DNA of 47,520 nucleotides. Origin: an uncultured Algibacter sp. Lineage in GTDB: Bacteria; Bacteroidota; Bacteroidia; Flavobacteriales; Flavobacteriaceae. Below are positions 24,412-30,765 of the stretch, piece by piece. The notes below the pieces were generated by a model. It searched no databases. It saw nothing but the letters and a program-made list of their open reading frames with translations, and was not told the origin of the DNA. The stretch is taken from the NCBI GenBank assembly GCA_947502405.1, contig CANMZT010000020.1, positions 1-47,520 of the forward strand, read 5' to 3'. Each line of letters starts with the position of its first letter. Positions within the stretch are counted from its first letter, which is position 1. The position numbers and the translations under genes are program-made.

Positions 24412-25818
24412 TTAAATATCTTCTGCTAACTGAATAGCTTTAGTTAACGCGCCTAATTTATTATATACTTCCTGCAACTCGTTTTCTTGGTTTGATTTTG
24501 ATACCAAACCTGCGCCGGCTTGCCAGAACAGTTTGTAATCTTTACTTAAAAATGTACGTATCATTATGGCGTGGTTAAAATTCCCGTCAAAGTCCATAAA
24601 ACCGATGGCGCCACCGTAAAAGGCGCGACTTGTTTTTTCGTAATCTTCTATAAGTTGCATAGCTCTGTGTTTTGGAGCACCACTTAATGTTCCTGCTGGA
24701 AAAGTGTCTGCAACTACCTGCATAGTTGAGGTAGTATCATGTTTTTGCCCTGTAACTTTACTTACCAAATGAATAACATGCGAGAAGAACTGTACTTCTC
24801 GATAAGTTTCTACTTTTACTTGGCTACCATGGCGACTTAAATCGTTTCTAGCTAAATCGACAAGCATGACGTGTTCTGCATTTTCTTTATCGTCGTTTTT
24901 TAAATTTTCGGCTAAAATTTCGTCTTTTTCGTAATCGCCTGTTCTTTTATATGTTCCGGCAATGGGATGAATTTCTGCTAAACCATCTTCTACGATTAAT
25001 TGTGCTTCGGGCGAGCTTCCAAAGATTTTAAAATCGCCATAGTCGAAATAAAATAGGTAAGGCGATGGGTTTATGCTTCTAAGGGCGCGGTAAATATTAA
25101 ATTCGTCTCCTGTAAATTCTTGAGAAAAACGTCTTGATAATACCAACTGAAATACATCTCCACGTTGGCAATGTTTTCTGGCTACTTCTACGTTTGCTCT
25201 AAATTCGTCGTCGGTTAAATTAGATTTTATATCGCCTTTTGCATTAAACTTATATGACGCAAAATTTTGCACATTAATGAGTTTATCAATTTCATCAATA
25301 TTATTTTCAACACCTTCGTAACAATGCGCAAAAATATAGGCTTCGTTTTTAAAATGGTTGATGGCGATGATGTTTTGATACACTGCATAATATATGTCTG
25401 GAATGACTACCGAATTATCTTTTTTGCTTATTTGAACATCTTCAAAATAGCGTACCGCATCATAAGCAGTGTAACCGAATATACCATTGTTGATGAATTT
25501 GAAATTTTCTTCTGATTTGGTGTCAAACTTTTTAGTGAAATTATAAATTTCATCAACTACATTTATATCATCTGTAATTTTAATAGACTTAGAACTTCCA
25601 TCAGGAAATGTTTCTGAAATCACTTCATTTTCAACCTTAATTGTAGCAATGGGGTTGAAACAGATATATGAAAAGTTTTTTTGACTTTTATGATAATCGC
25701 CACTTTCTAATAAAATACTATTTGGGTATTTGTCACGTATTTTATAATATACCGTAACGGGTGTAATAGTATCTGTAAGGATACGTTTGTGGTGTGTATA
25801 TAGGCTGTATTTTTTCAT
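24412..25818 (-). CDS. trpE: Anthranilate synthase component I
   Basis: A 468-residue chorismate-utilising enzyme. The N-terminal half has LLESGDYHKSQKNFSYI, an LLES-type tryptophan feedback motif. The catalytic half has GDVFQLVLSRRFSQEF, IFGSSPEAQLIV, IHPIAGTYKRTG, EHVMLVDLARNDLSRHG, DTFPAGTLSGAPKHRAMQLI and RAFYGGAIGFMDFDG. It converts chorismate and ammonia to anthranilate. It is the first biosynthetic gene of the operon, but a GIY-YIG gene bracketed by REP-like palindromes now lies between it and the upstream attenuator. Confidence 0.95.
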   Translation of the reverse strand: MKKYSLYTHHKRILTDTITPVTVYYKIRDKYPNSILLESGDYHKSQKNFSYICFNPIATIKVENEVISETFPDGSSKSIKITDDINVVDEIYNFTKKFDTKSEENFKFINNGIFGYTAYDAVRYFEDVQISKKDNSVVIPDIYYAVYQNIIAINHFKNEAYIFAHCYEGVENNIDEIDKLINVQNFASYKFNAKGDIKSNLTDDEFRANVEVARKHCQRGDVFQLVLSRRFSQEFTGDEFNIYRALRSINPSPYLFYFDYGDFKIFGSSPEAQLIVEDGLAEIHPIAGTYKRTGDYEKDEILAENLKNDDKENAEHVMLVDLARNDLSRHGSQVKVETYREVQFFSHVIHLVSKVTGQKHDTTSTMQVVADTFPAGTLSGAPKHRAMQLIEDYEKTSRAFYGGAIGFMDFDGNFNHAIMIRTFLSKDYKLFWQAGAGLVSKSNQENELQEVYNKLGALTKAIQLAEDI

Positions 25819-25830
25819 AAATTAGTTACT

Positions 25831-26200
25831 GTCTTTTCCGCGAAGGCGGAAATTTTTTTGTTTTATTATATAAAGAAATGTGATAAATCATTCCAATGTG
25901 GATTTAAATCATTAATAAGGTTTATTTTCCAGTGCCTATTCCATTTCTTTATTTGCTTTTCTCTTTTTATTGCTTCTCCAGCAGTTTCAAAATTTTCATA
26001 ATAAACCAATACATCTAGTCTATGTTTATTTGCAAACCCTCTGGTGTATTTCTTTTTATATTGAGTTAGTCTTTGTTTTATATTACCTGTCATTCCTATA
26101 TACAAAATGCCATCCTTTTTATTTGTTATAATGTATATGTAATATGTTTTATCGTTAAACATTGAACGAACCTCATGATTTCCGTCTTCGCGGAAATGAC
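25831..26200 (-). mobile_element. Candidate 370-bp element: GIY-YIG gene between inverted REP-like ends
   Basis: The left end GTCTTTTCCGCGAAGGCGGA (25831-) and the right end, read on the minus strand GTCATTTCCGCGAAGACGGA (26200 down to 26177), are inverted copies of one palindromic repeat, each starting GTC at the outer edge. Inside is one gene only, the GIY-YIG protein. ACT occurs directly outside both ends, a possible 3-bp duplication. Removing the element would place trpE about 25 nt after the attenuator T-run. Mobility is inferred, not shown. Confidence 0.6.
25866..26162 (-). CDS. Small GIY-YIG nuclease-domain protein
   Basis: A 98-residue stand-alone GIY-YIG domain. YYIYIITN and LYIGMTGNIKQRL hold the GIY and YIG strands with the conserved Arg, VYYENFETAGEAIKREKQIKKW contains the Tyr and the metal-binding Glu, and the tail INLINDLNPHWNDLS is typical of the Bacteroidetes group of small GIY-YIG (UPF0213/URI-like) proteins. 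It should cut DNA with one metal ion. It lies between inverted palindromes and inside the trp leader-trpE interval on the same strand, so it should be transcribed with the trp genes when the attenuator is open. A related copy is at 40598. Confidence 0.88.
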   Translation of the reverse strand: MFNDKTYYIYIITNKKDGILYIGMTGNIKQRLTQYKKKYTRGFANKHRLDVLVYYENFETAGEAIKREKQIKKWNRHWKINLINDLNPHWNDLSHFFI

Positions 26201-26213
26201 ACTGTTTTTACAC

Positions 26214-26246
26214 AAAAAAGGCTTGTCGTGAATGACAAGCCTTTTT
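26214..26246 (-). terminator. trp attenuator terminator
   Basis: On the minus strand GGCTTGTC / GACAAGCC (complement of 26234-26241 and 26220-26227) forms a perfect 8-bp stem with a 6-nt loop, preceded by A5 and followed by T6. A rival pairing uses TCGTGAA just after the trpL stop (complement of 26281-26287) with TTCACGA in the terminator loop and right arm (complement of 26226-26232). That 7-bp antiterminator would break the terminator. Confidence 0.85.
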
Positions 26247-26290
26247 GATATTTTAAGTTTTAAATATACTAGGATTTTACTTCACGAATG

Positions 26291-26338
26291 TTAGTTTCGA
26301 AAGCACCACCACCAAGTTTTATTTAAAATAGATTTCAT
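26291..26338 (-). CDS. trpL: trp operon leader peptide
   Basis: A 15-codon frame encoding MKSILNKTWWWCFRN with three Trp codons in a row, then TAA. It lies about 13 nt after the predicted transcription start and 45 nt before the terminator stem. When charged tRNA-Trp is scarce the ribosome would stall on the Trp codons and leave TCGTGAA free to pair with the terminator loop, allowing transcription of the trp genes; when Trp is ample the ribosome reaches the stop, covers that segment and the terminator forms. It is a classic attenuation layout and far too short for gene callers. Confidence 0.9.
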   Translation of the reverse strand: MKSILNKTWWWCFRN

Positions 26339-26357
26339 TTTGTAATTATTATTGGTT

Positions 26358-26388
26358 CAAATATAGAAATGAAAATAGTTATAGACAA
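26358..26388 (-). promoter_or_regulatory. trp operon promoter
   Basis: On the minus strand TTG (complement of 26386-26388), a 20-nt spacer and TATATTTG (complement of 26358-26365): an exact match to the flavobacterial consensus. Transcription would begin near 26351. It overlaps the first codons of the longest frame of the divergent thioredoxin gene, which argues for the later start there. Confidence 0.85.
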
Positions 26389-26464
26389 AACTTTAAAACA
26401 TTTTTTACATAAAAGTTTGTTAAACTATAAGAAATGCAAAGAACTATTAATTAATTTTATAGTT

Positions 26465-27013
26465 ATGAAGTTAAATATATTAATTATTGCTGTTTTTTTA
26501 ATGACTATTAGTTGTCAGAAAAAAAAAGAAACAGCCAAAGTCTTAAATGAAACTGTTGAGCAGGTAGTTGAAAAAGAGGTGTCTTTAAATGATATTCAAC
26601 TTGAAGTATATGATTATAATGGATTTGAAAAGTTTTTAAATAAAAAGGATAATAAAATTCATGTTATAAATTTTTGGGCTACATGGTGTGCACCTTGTGT
26701 TAAAGAGTTGCCATACTTTGAAAAATTAAACTCAACTTATAACAATCAAAATGTGGAAGTACTTTTGGTTAGTTTAGATTTTCCACATCTTTATGATAAA
26801 AAACTAAAACCGTTTATTAAAGAAAAAAAATTGATTTCAAAAGTTATTGCTTTAGATGATGTTGATATGAATACATGGATTCCTAAAATTAGCAAAGATT
26901 GGTCAGGGTCAATACCTGCAACAATAATCTATAAAAATGATACAAGTAAGTTTTTTGAACAATCATTTACTTATCAAGAGTTAGTGAAAGAAGTTGAACA
27001 ATTTTTAAATTAA
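26465..27013 (+). CDS. TlpA-like thioredoxin-fold lipoprotein
   Basis: From the ATG at 26465 the protein is 182 residues and begins MKLNILIIAVFLMTISC, a lipoprotein signal with the Cys at residue 17. The longer frame from 26369 adds 32 residues that would hide the signal and overlap the trp promoter, so I reject it. The thioredoxin domain has INFWATWCAPCVKELPYFEKL with the CxxC pair, and SWIP-type SGSIPATIIYKND with the cis-Pro. It should be a periplasmic or membrane-bound disulfide reductase. The next gene, 7 bp later, is another thioredoxin-fold protein, so the pair probably forms an operon. Confidence 0.85.
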   Translation: MKLNILIIAVFLMTISCQKKKETAKVLNETVEQVVEKEVSLNDIQLEVYDYNGFEKFLNKKDNKIHVINFWATWCAPCVKELPYFEKLNSTYNNQNVEVLLVSLDFPHLYDKKLKPFIKEKKLISKVIALDDVDMNTWIPKISKDWSGSIPATIIYKNDTSKFFEQSFTYQELVKEVEQFLN

Positions 27014-27020
27014 ATACATT

Positions 27021-27662
27021 ATGAAAAAGTCTATTAAATTAATTTCAGCAGTACTTCTGTTAATACTGGTTAGTGCATTTACTGTAAATAACGCAAGCCA
27101 TAAGGGGTATAAAGTTGGTGATGTTGCTGAAGATTTTTCTTTGAAAAATATTGATGGCAATATGGTTTCTATGTCCGATTATAGTGATGCTAAAGGGTTC
27201 ATTATTACCTTTACTTGTAATACGTGTCCGTTTGCTGTGATGTATGAAGATAGAATTCAAGCATTAAATGAAAAATATGAGTCTAAAGGCTATCCAGTTA
27301 TAGCAATTATGCCAAATGATACTAATGTTAAACCAGGAGATGCTTTACCAGAAATGAAGAAAAGAGCTAAAGAAAAAGGTTTTACATTTCCTTATTTAAT
27401 GGATGAAGGTCAGAAGGTATATCCAAAATTTGGAGCAACTAAAACGCCTCATATTTATGTGCTTGAAAAAACAAATAAAGGAAATGTAGTACAATACATA
27501 GGAGCCATAGATGATAATCATAGGGATGCTTCTGGAGTAAAAGTAAAATATGTTGAAAATGCTGTAGACGCTTTATTAGATGGAAAAGAAGTAGAGCAAA
27601 AAGAAACAAAAGCAATTGGATGTTCCATAAAAGTAGCAAAAGCCTCGAGTAATGCTCATTAA
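27021..27662 (+). CDS. Exported redoxin (AhpC/TSA thioredoxin-fold)
   Basis: A 213-residue protein with a signal peptide (KKSIKLISAVLLLILVSAFTVNNAS) and a peroxiredoxin/thioredoxin domain: GDVAEDFSLKNIDGNMVSMSDY, FIITFTCNTCPFAVMYEDRI with CNTC as the redox pair, KTPHIYVLEK with the cis-Pro, and YIGAIDDNHRD. This CNTCP-type family is common in Bacteroidetes, and the physiological partner is unknown. It follows the TlpA-like gene by 7 bp and is closed by a strong terminator. Confidence 0.88.
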   Translation: MKKSIKLISAVLLLILVSAFTVNNASHKGYKVGDVAEDFSLKNIDGNMVSMSDYSDAKGFIITFTCNTCPFAVMYEDRIQALNEKYESKGYPVIAIMPNDTNVKPGDALPEMKKRAKEKGFTFPYLMDEGQKVYPKFGATKTPHIYVLEKTNKGNVVQYIGAIDDNHRDASGVKVKYVENAVDALLDGKEVEQKETKAIGCSIKVAKASSNAH

Positions 27663-27686
27663 GAATTATTAAATAATATAATCTAA

Positions 27687-27716
27687 AACCGAAGTGTAAT
27701 AACTTCGGTTTTTTTT
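27687..27716 (+). terminator. Intrinsic terminator after the redoxin gene
   Basis: AACCGAAG (27687-27694) and CTTCGGTT (27703-27710) form an 8-bp stem with an 8-nt loop, followed by T6. Confidence 0.9.
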
Positions 27717-27768
27717 CGTCTATAATTATAGTTATGTTAATTTTGCATAACGATTTATTTCAAAACTT

Positions 27769-28083
27769 ATGGAAGACTTAACACAAGAAGAATGGTCAGA
27801 ACAGCTTGCTAATGACAAAAATGCTGTAGTACTGGATGTTAGAACAGATGCTGAAGTTGCAGATGGAATTATCCCCAATGCCATTCATATTGACATTTAT
27901 AAAGGACAAGAATTCATAAACGAAATTGAAGATCTTGATAAAAGTAAGAGTTATTACGTCTATTGTCGTTCAGGTAATAGAAGTGGGCAAGCATGTCAAA
28001 TTATGGAGCAATTAGGTTTTGAAAACGCCTATAACCTTGAAGGAGGGATGTTAGAATGGACAGGAGATGTTGTTGATTTATAA
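27769..28083 (+). CDS. Rhodanese-like protein (cytoplasmic)
   Basis: A 104-residue single rhodanese domain: AVVLDVRTDAEVADGIIPNAIHID and YYVYCRSGNRSGQACQIMEQLGF with the active-site Cys in the CRSGNRS loop. It has no signal peptide. It may carry sulfane sulfur, though the loop tells little of the acceptor. The next gene, also a rhodanese, overlaps its end by 17 bp in another frame. Confidence 0.9.
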   Translation: MEDLTQEEWSEQLANDKNAVVLDVRTDAEVADGIIPNAIHIDIYKGQEFINEIEDLDKSKSYYVYCRSGNRSGQACQIMEQLGFENAYNLEGGMLEWTGDVVDL

Positions 28084-28486
28084 TCATAGTATTTCCATCA
28101 AGAATAGATTTTCACTATTAATAATCTCTTTATTATTTGCAGCTTGTATGACATCTGAAAATGATGTTATGACTTTGAAACCTGAAATTTTTAAAACAAA
28201 AGTTTATAGCAATATAGATGTACAGTTGATAGATGTTAGAACGCCAGAAGAATTCAATTCTGGACACATTGAAAATGCTATAAATTTCAATTACTTTTCA
28301 GAAGATTTTAAAGATAGCATTAGTTTACTTCAAACTAATGTGCCTGTTTATATTTACTGTCGTTCTGGTAAACGCAGCTCAAAAAGTGTAGAAGCATTCA
28401 AGACCGTTGGTTTCGACTCTATTTACCAGTTAAAGGGAGGGCTTTTAAATTGGAAGAAGTTAGGGTTTAGAACAACTTCAAATTAG
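28067..28486 (+). CDS. Rhodanese-like lipoprotein
   Basis: A 139-residue protein starting inside the previous gene. The N-terminus IKNRFSLLIISLLFAAC is a lipoprotein signal with the Cys near residue 27. The rhodanese domain has VQLIDVRTPEEFNSGHIENAINFNY and YIYCRSGKRSSKSVEAFKTVGF with the active-site Cys. The overlap and shared fold suggest a duplicated pair, one cytoplasmic and one exported. A later start would remove the lipobox, so the long start is kept. Confidence 0.82.
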   Translation: MLLIYNHSISIKNRFSLLIISLLFAACMTSENDVMTLKPEIFKTKVYSNIDVQLIDVRTPEEFNSGHIENAINFNYFSEDFKDSISLLQTNVPVYIYCRSGKRSSKSVEAFKTVGFDSIYQLKGGLLNWKKLGFRTTSN

Positions 28487-28687
28487 TTATATTTATTAAT
28501 GTGAGCATGCTGTTTGTCGTTTTATGCTCTTTCAACTACTTTTTTAGTACTTCACCTTTTTTATTTTTTGAAGCAATAGGGTTTTATTTTCTTTGACTAA
28601 AGATTTGTCATTTTTTTAAAAATTCATTAACTTATTGGCTAATTTTTAAGATTTTAATAATTAATAGCATTTAAAATAATTAATCTA

Positions 28688-28957
28688 ATGGAAAACGGTT
28701 TCATCATATTAGGAATTATAACCCTCTTATTTTTAAGTATGTATGGGTTTTCATATCTTTCTGTAGCTAGGGAACGAATGGCACAGAAAAGAAATCAACA
28801 AAAAGAGTTGGAAAAAGCAGAACTTAGACGTCAAGCTCGTATAAAAAACCAAGAGTTAATTGATGAAAGAGTTAGGAAATTCAATCAAAGAAAAGAAGAA
28901 ATACAGCATGAACTTATGTTGCTAAAAAAAATGAAAGAAAAGCAAAAGGTTAGCTAA
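28688..28957 (+). CDS. Small membrane protein with coiled coil, unknown
   Basis: An 89-residue protein: one transmembrane helix (FIILGIITLLFLSMYGFSYLS), then a strongly charged helix (RERMAQKRNQQKELEKAELRRQARIKNQELIDERVRKFNQ) likely to be a coiled coil inside the cytoplasm. No family is recognised. It stands alone between a 200-bp gene-free, A+T-rich spacer (28487-28687, where I see only a weak GAGCAT / ATGCTC hairpin at 28502-28529) and a strong terminator. Confidence 0.65.
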   Translation: MENGFIILGIITLLFLSMYGFSYLSVARERMAQKRNQQKELEKAELRRQARIKNQELIDERVRKFNQRKEEIQHELMLLKKMKEKQKVS

Positions 28958-29006
28958 AATTTTGTATTATATCATGTCATAAAATGGCATTAGAAAAATA
29001 ACTAGG

Positions 29007-29037
29007 ACTCCTGTTAAAAATAGCAGGAGTTTTTTTA
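29007..29037 (+). terminator. Intrinsic terminator
   Basis: ACTCCTG (29007-29013) pairs with CAGGAGT (29024-29030), followed by T7. It ends the small membrane-protein gene. Confidence 0.9.
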
Positions 29038-29093
29038 TGTATTATTTGTTATAATTAAGAAAGTAATAATTTTTTTGTTACCTTGAATTCAGT

Positions 29094-30125
29094 ATGGTTC
29101 ATGAATTTAAGCATATAGTTCAAGAAGCTATCAGTAATCAAGCACTAGGAGTTAAAAGTGTATTAGCTACTGTGGTAGATTTGGATGGTTCATCTTACAG
29201 GCATCCAGGTGTTCGTATGTTGTTTTCTAGTGAAGGAAAAATTACTGGTGCTGTGAGTGGTGGTTGTGTTGAAAAAGAGGTGTTACGAAGAGCACAATCT
29301 GTTTTTGAAACAGGGCAATCTAAAATAATGACTTATGATGGGCGCTACCGTTTAGGTTGTGAAGGTGTGCTCTATATTCTTTTAGAGCCTTTTGAAGTTT
29401 CAAATGAGTTTAAATCATCATTTTTTAATGCTCTAGAAGAAAGAGCCTCCATATCAATTCAAGCCTTTTATAAAAAGGAAGATGAGTGTGTAGGTGTTTT
29501 TTATTCGCAAGTGTTGTTTAGTGATAACAAGTCTTTTACTTTTTCAAATATTTCAGAAAAAGATGCTAGTCTAAAAAAAGATATTAAGATTTTTAAGCAA
29601 GAGCTTCCTCCATGCTTTAAATTGCTTATAGTTGGAGGTGAGCATGATGCTGTTAAGTTATGTAAATCGGCAGCCCTTTTAGGTTGGGAAATAGATGTTA
29701 TTACATCAATAAAAGATCCAAAACAATTAGTGGATTTTCCGGGAGCTAAATCTGTATCGTCAAATACACCTGAAGGTTTTAATGCTGATATTATTGACTC
29801 TGAAAGTGCTGTGGTTTTAATGACACACAATTATGCACAAGATTTAAGGTATTTGCTTAAGCTAGAAAAAACTAACTTACAGTACATTGGTGTTTTAGGT
29901 TCAGCAAAGCGAAGAGACCAACTTCAAAACGATTTATTTGATTATAACCCAGAATTAAATGAGGGCTTTGTTAATAATATTTATAGTCCAGCAGGGTTAA
30001 ATATTGGAGCTATAACTCCCGAAGAGATAGCCTTATCTATCTTATCTGAAATTTTAGCAACTATCAGGAATAAAAAGCCTATAAATCTTAAAACTATTTC
30101 TGGTAAAATACACGCACAATCTTAA
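29094..30125 (+). CDS. XdhC/CoxI family protein
   Basis: A 343-residue protein. The N-terminal XdhC domain has SVLATVVDLDGSSYRHPGVRMLFSSEG and GAVSGGCVEKEV with the conserved Cys, and the C-terminal Rossmann-like domain has KLLIVGGEHDAVKLCKSAALLGWEIDVI and LQYIGVLGSAKRRDQL. XdhC proteins bind and sulfurate molybdenum cofactor for xanthine dehydrogenase-type enzymes. No such enzyme is in the window. Its last base is the first base of the next gene (TAATG overlap), a MobA-like protein, so the two act together in cofactor maturation. Confidence 0.9.
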   Translation: MVHEFKHIVQEAISNQALGVKSVLATVVDLDGSSYRHPGVRMLFSSEGKITGAVSGGCVEKEVLRRAQSVFETGQSKIMTYDGRYRLGCEGVLYILLEPFEVSNEFKSSFFNALEERASISIQAFYKKEDECVGVFYSQVLFSDNKSFTFSNISEKDASLKKDIKIFKQELPPCFKLLIVGGEHDAVKLCKSAALLGWEIDVITSIKDPKQLVDFPGAKSVSSNTPEGFNADIIDSESAVVLMTHNYAQDLRYLLKLEKTNLQYIGVLGSAKRRDQLQNDLFDYNPELNEGFVNNIYSPAGLNIGAITPEEIALSILSEILATIRNKKPINLKTISGKIHAQS

Positions 30126-30724
30126 TGGCTATTTATGTTGTTATATTAGCAGCAGGACAATCATCAAGGATGGGCAGTTTAAAGCAATTGCTTCCTTTTA
30201 AAAACTCTACATTTTTACAAACAACTATAGATAGTGCTTTATCATCAAAAGCAGAAAAGGTGTATGTTGTTTTAGGTGCAAATTACAAGATGATTAAGAA
30301 AGAAGTTTCAGATGAAGATGTGAGTATTGTTCAAAATCTAAATTGGCAAGAAGGCTTAAGTTCTAGTATTGTTTCTGCGATTAATAATATAGAAAATTCA
30401 GAAGAAGATCCAGATGCACTTTTAATTATGTTAGCAGATCAGCCCAAAGTAGATTCAAATTATATTAACAAACTGATTTCGCTTTTTAAAAACAATCAAG
30501 ATACCATTATAGCTTCTGCTTATGGAGAGGTTAATGGGGTTCCTGCAATATTTCCTAAAAAGTATTTTGGAATTCTATCCAATTTAAAAGGGGATAAAGG
30601 TGCTAAAAAGCTACTTAATGAAAGGTTAGAAGGTGTTATGAGTTGCACACCAAAATCTGCCGAAATTTTGATTGATATTGATTCTCCTGAAGATTATCAC
30701 AGCTTAATCAAAAAGACCTTATGA
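30125..30724 (+). CDS. MobA-like nucleotidyltransferase (MocA type)
   Basis: A 199-residue protein with the signature VVILAAGQSSRMGSLKQLLPF of the MobA/IspD nucleotidyltransferase superfamily, then ALLIMLADQPKVDSNYI with the metal-binding Asp. MocA adds CMP to molybdopterin for molybdenum hydroxylases. Coupling to xdhC supports that role. The stop lies inside a terminator stem. Confidence 0.88.
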   Translation: MAIYVVILAAGQSSRMGSLKQLLPFKNSTFLQTTIDSALSSKAEKVYVVLGANYKMIKKEVSDEDVSIVQNLNWQEGLSSSIVSAINNIENSEEDPDALLIMLADQPKVDSNYINKLISLFKNNQDTIIASAYGEVNGVPAIFPKKYFGILSNLKGDKGAKKLLNERLEGVMSCTPKSAEILIDIDSPEDYHSLIKKTL

Positions 30725-30740
30725 TTTCATAAGGTCTTTT
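30711..30740. terminator. Bidirectional terminator between convergent genes
   Basis: AAAAGACCTTATG and CATAAGGTCTTTT form a perfect 13-bp stem around ATTT. It contains the mocA-like stop codon and, in the other direction, lies 26 bp after the BNR gene, serving both. Confidence 0.9.
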
Positions 30741-30765
30741 GTGTTTTCAATATTCAATAGTGAAA

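Noticed and set aside
26369-26464. Longer N-terminus for the TlpA-like protein
   Set aside because: It would overlap the trp -33 region and bury a perfect lipoprotein signal that begins at 26465.
29094-30724. A full xanthine dehydrogenase operon
   Set aside because: Only the XdhC and MobA-like maturation genes are present; no molybdopterin, FAD or iron-sulfur subunit is in the window.
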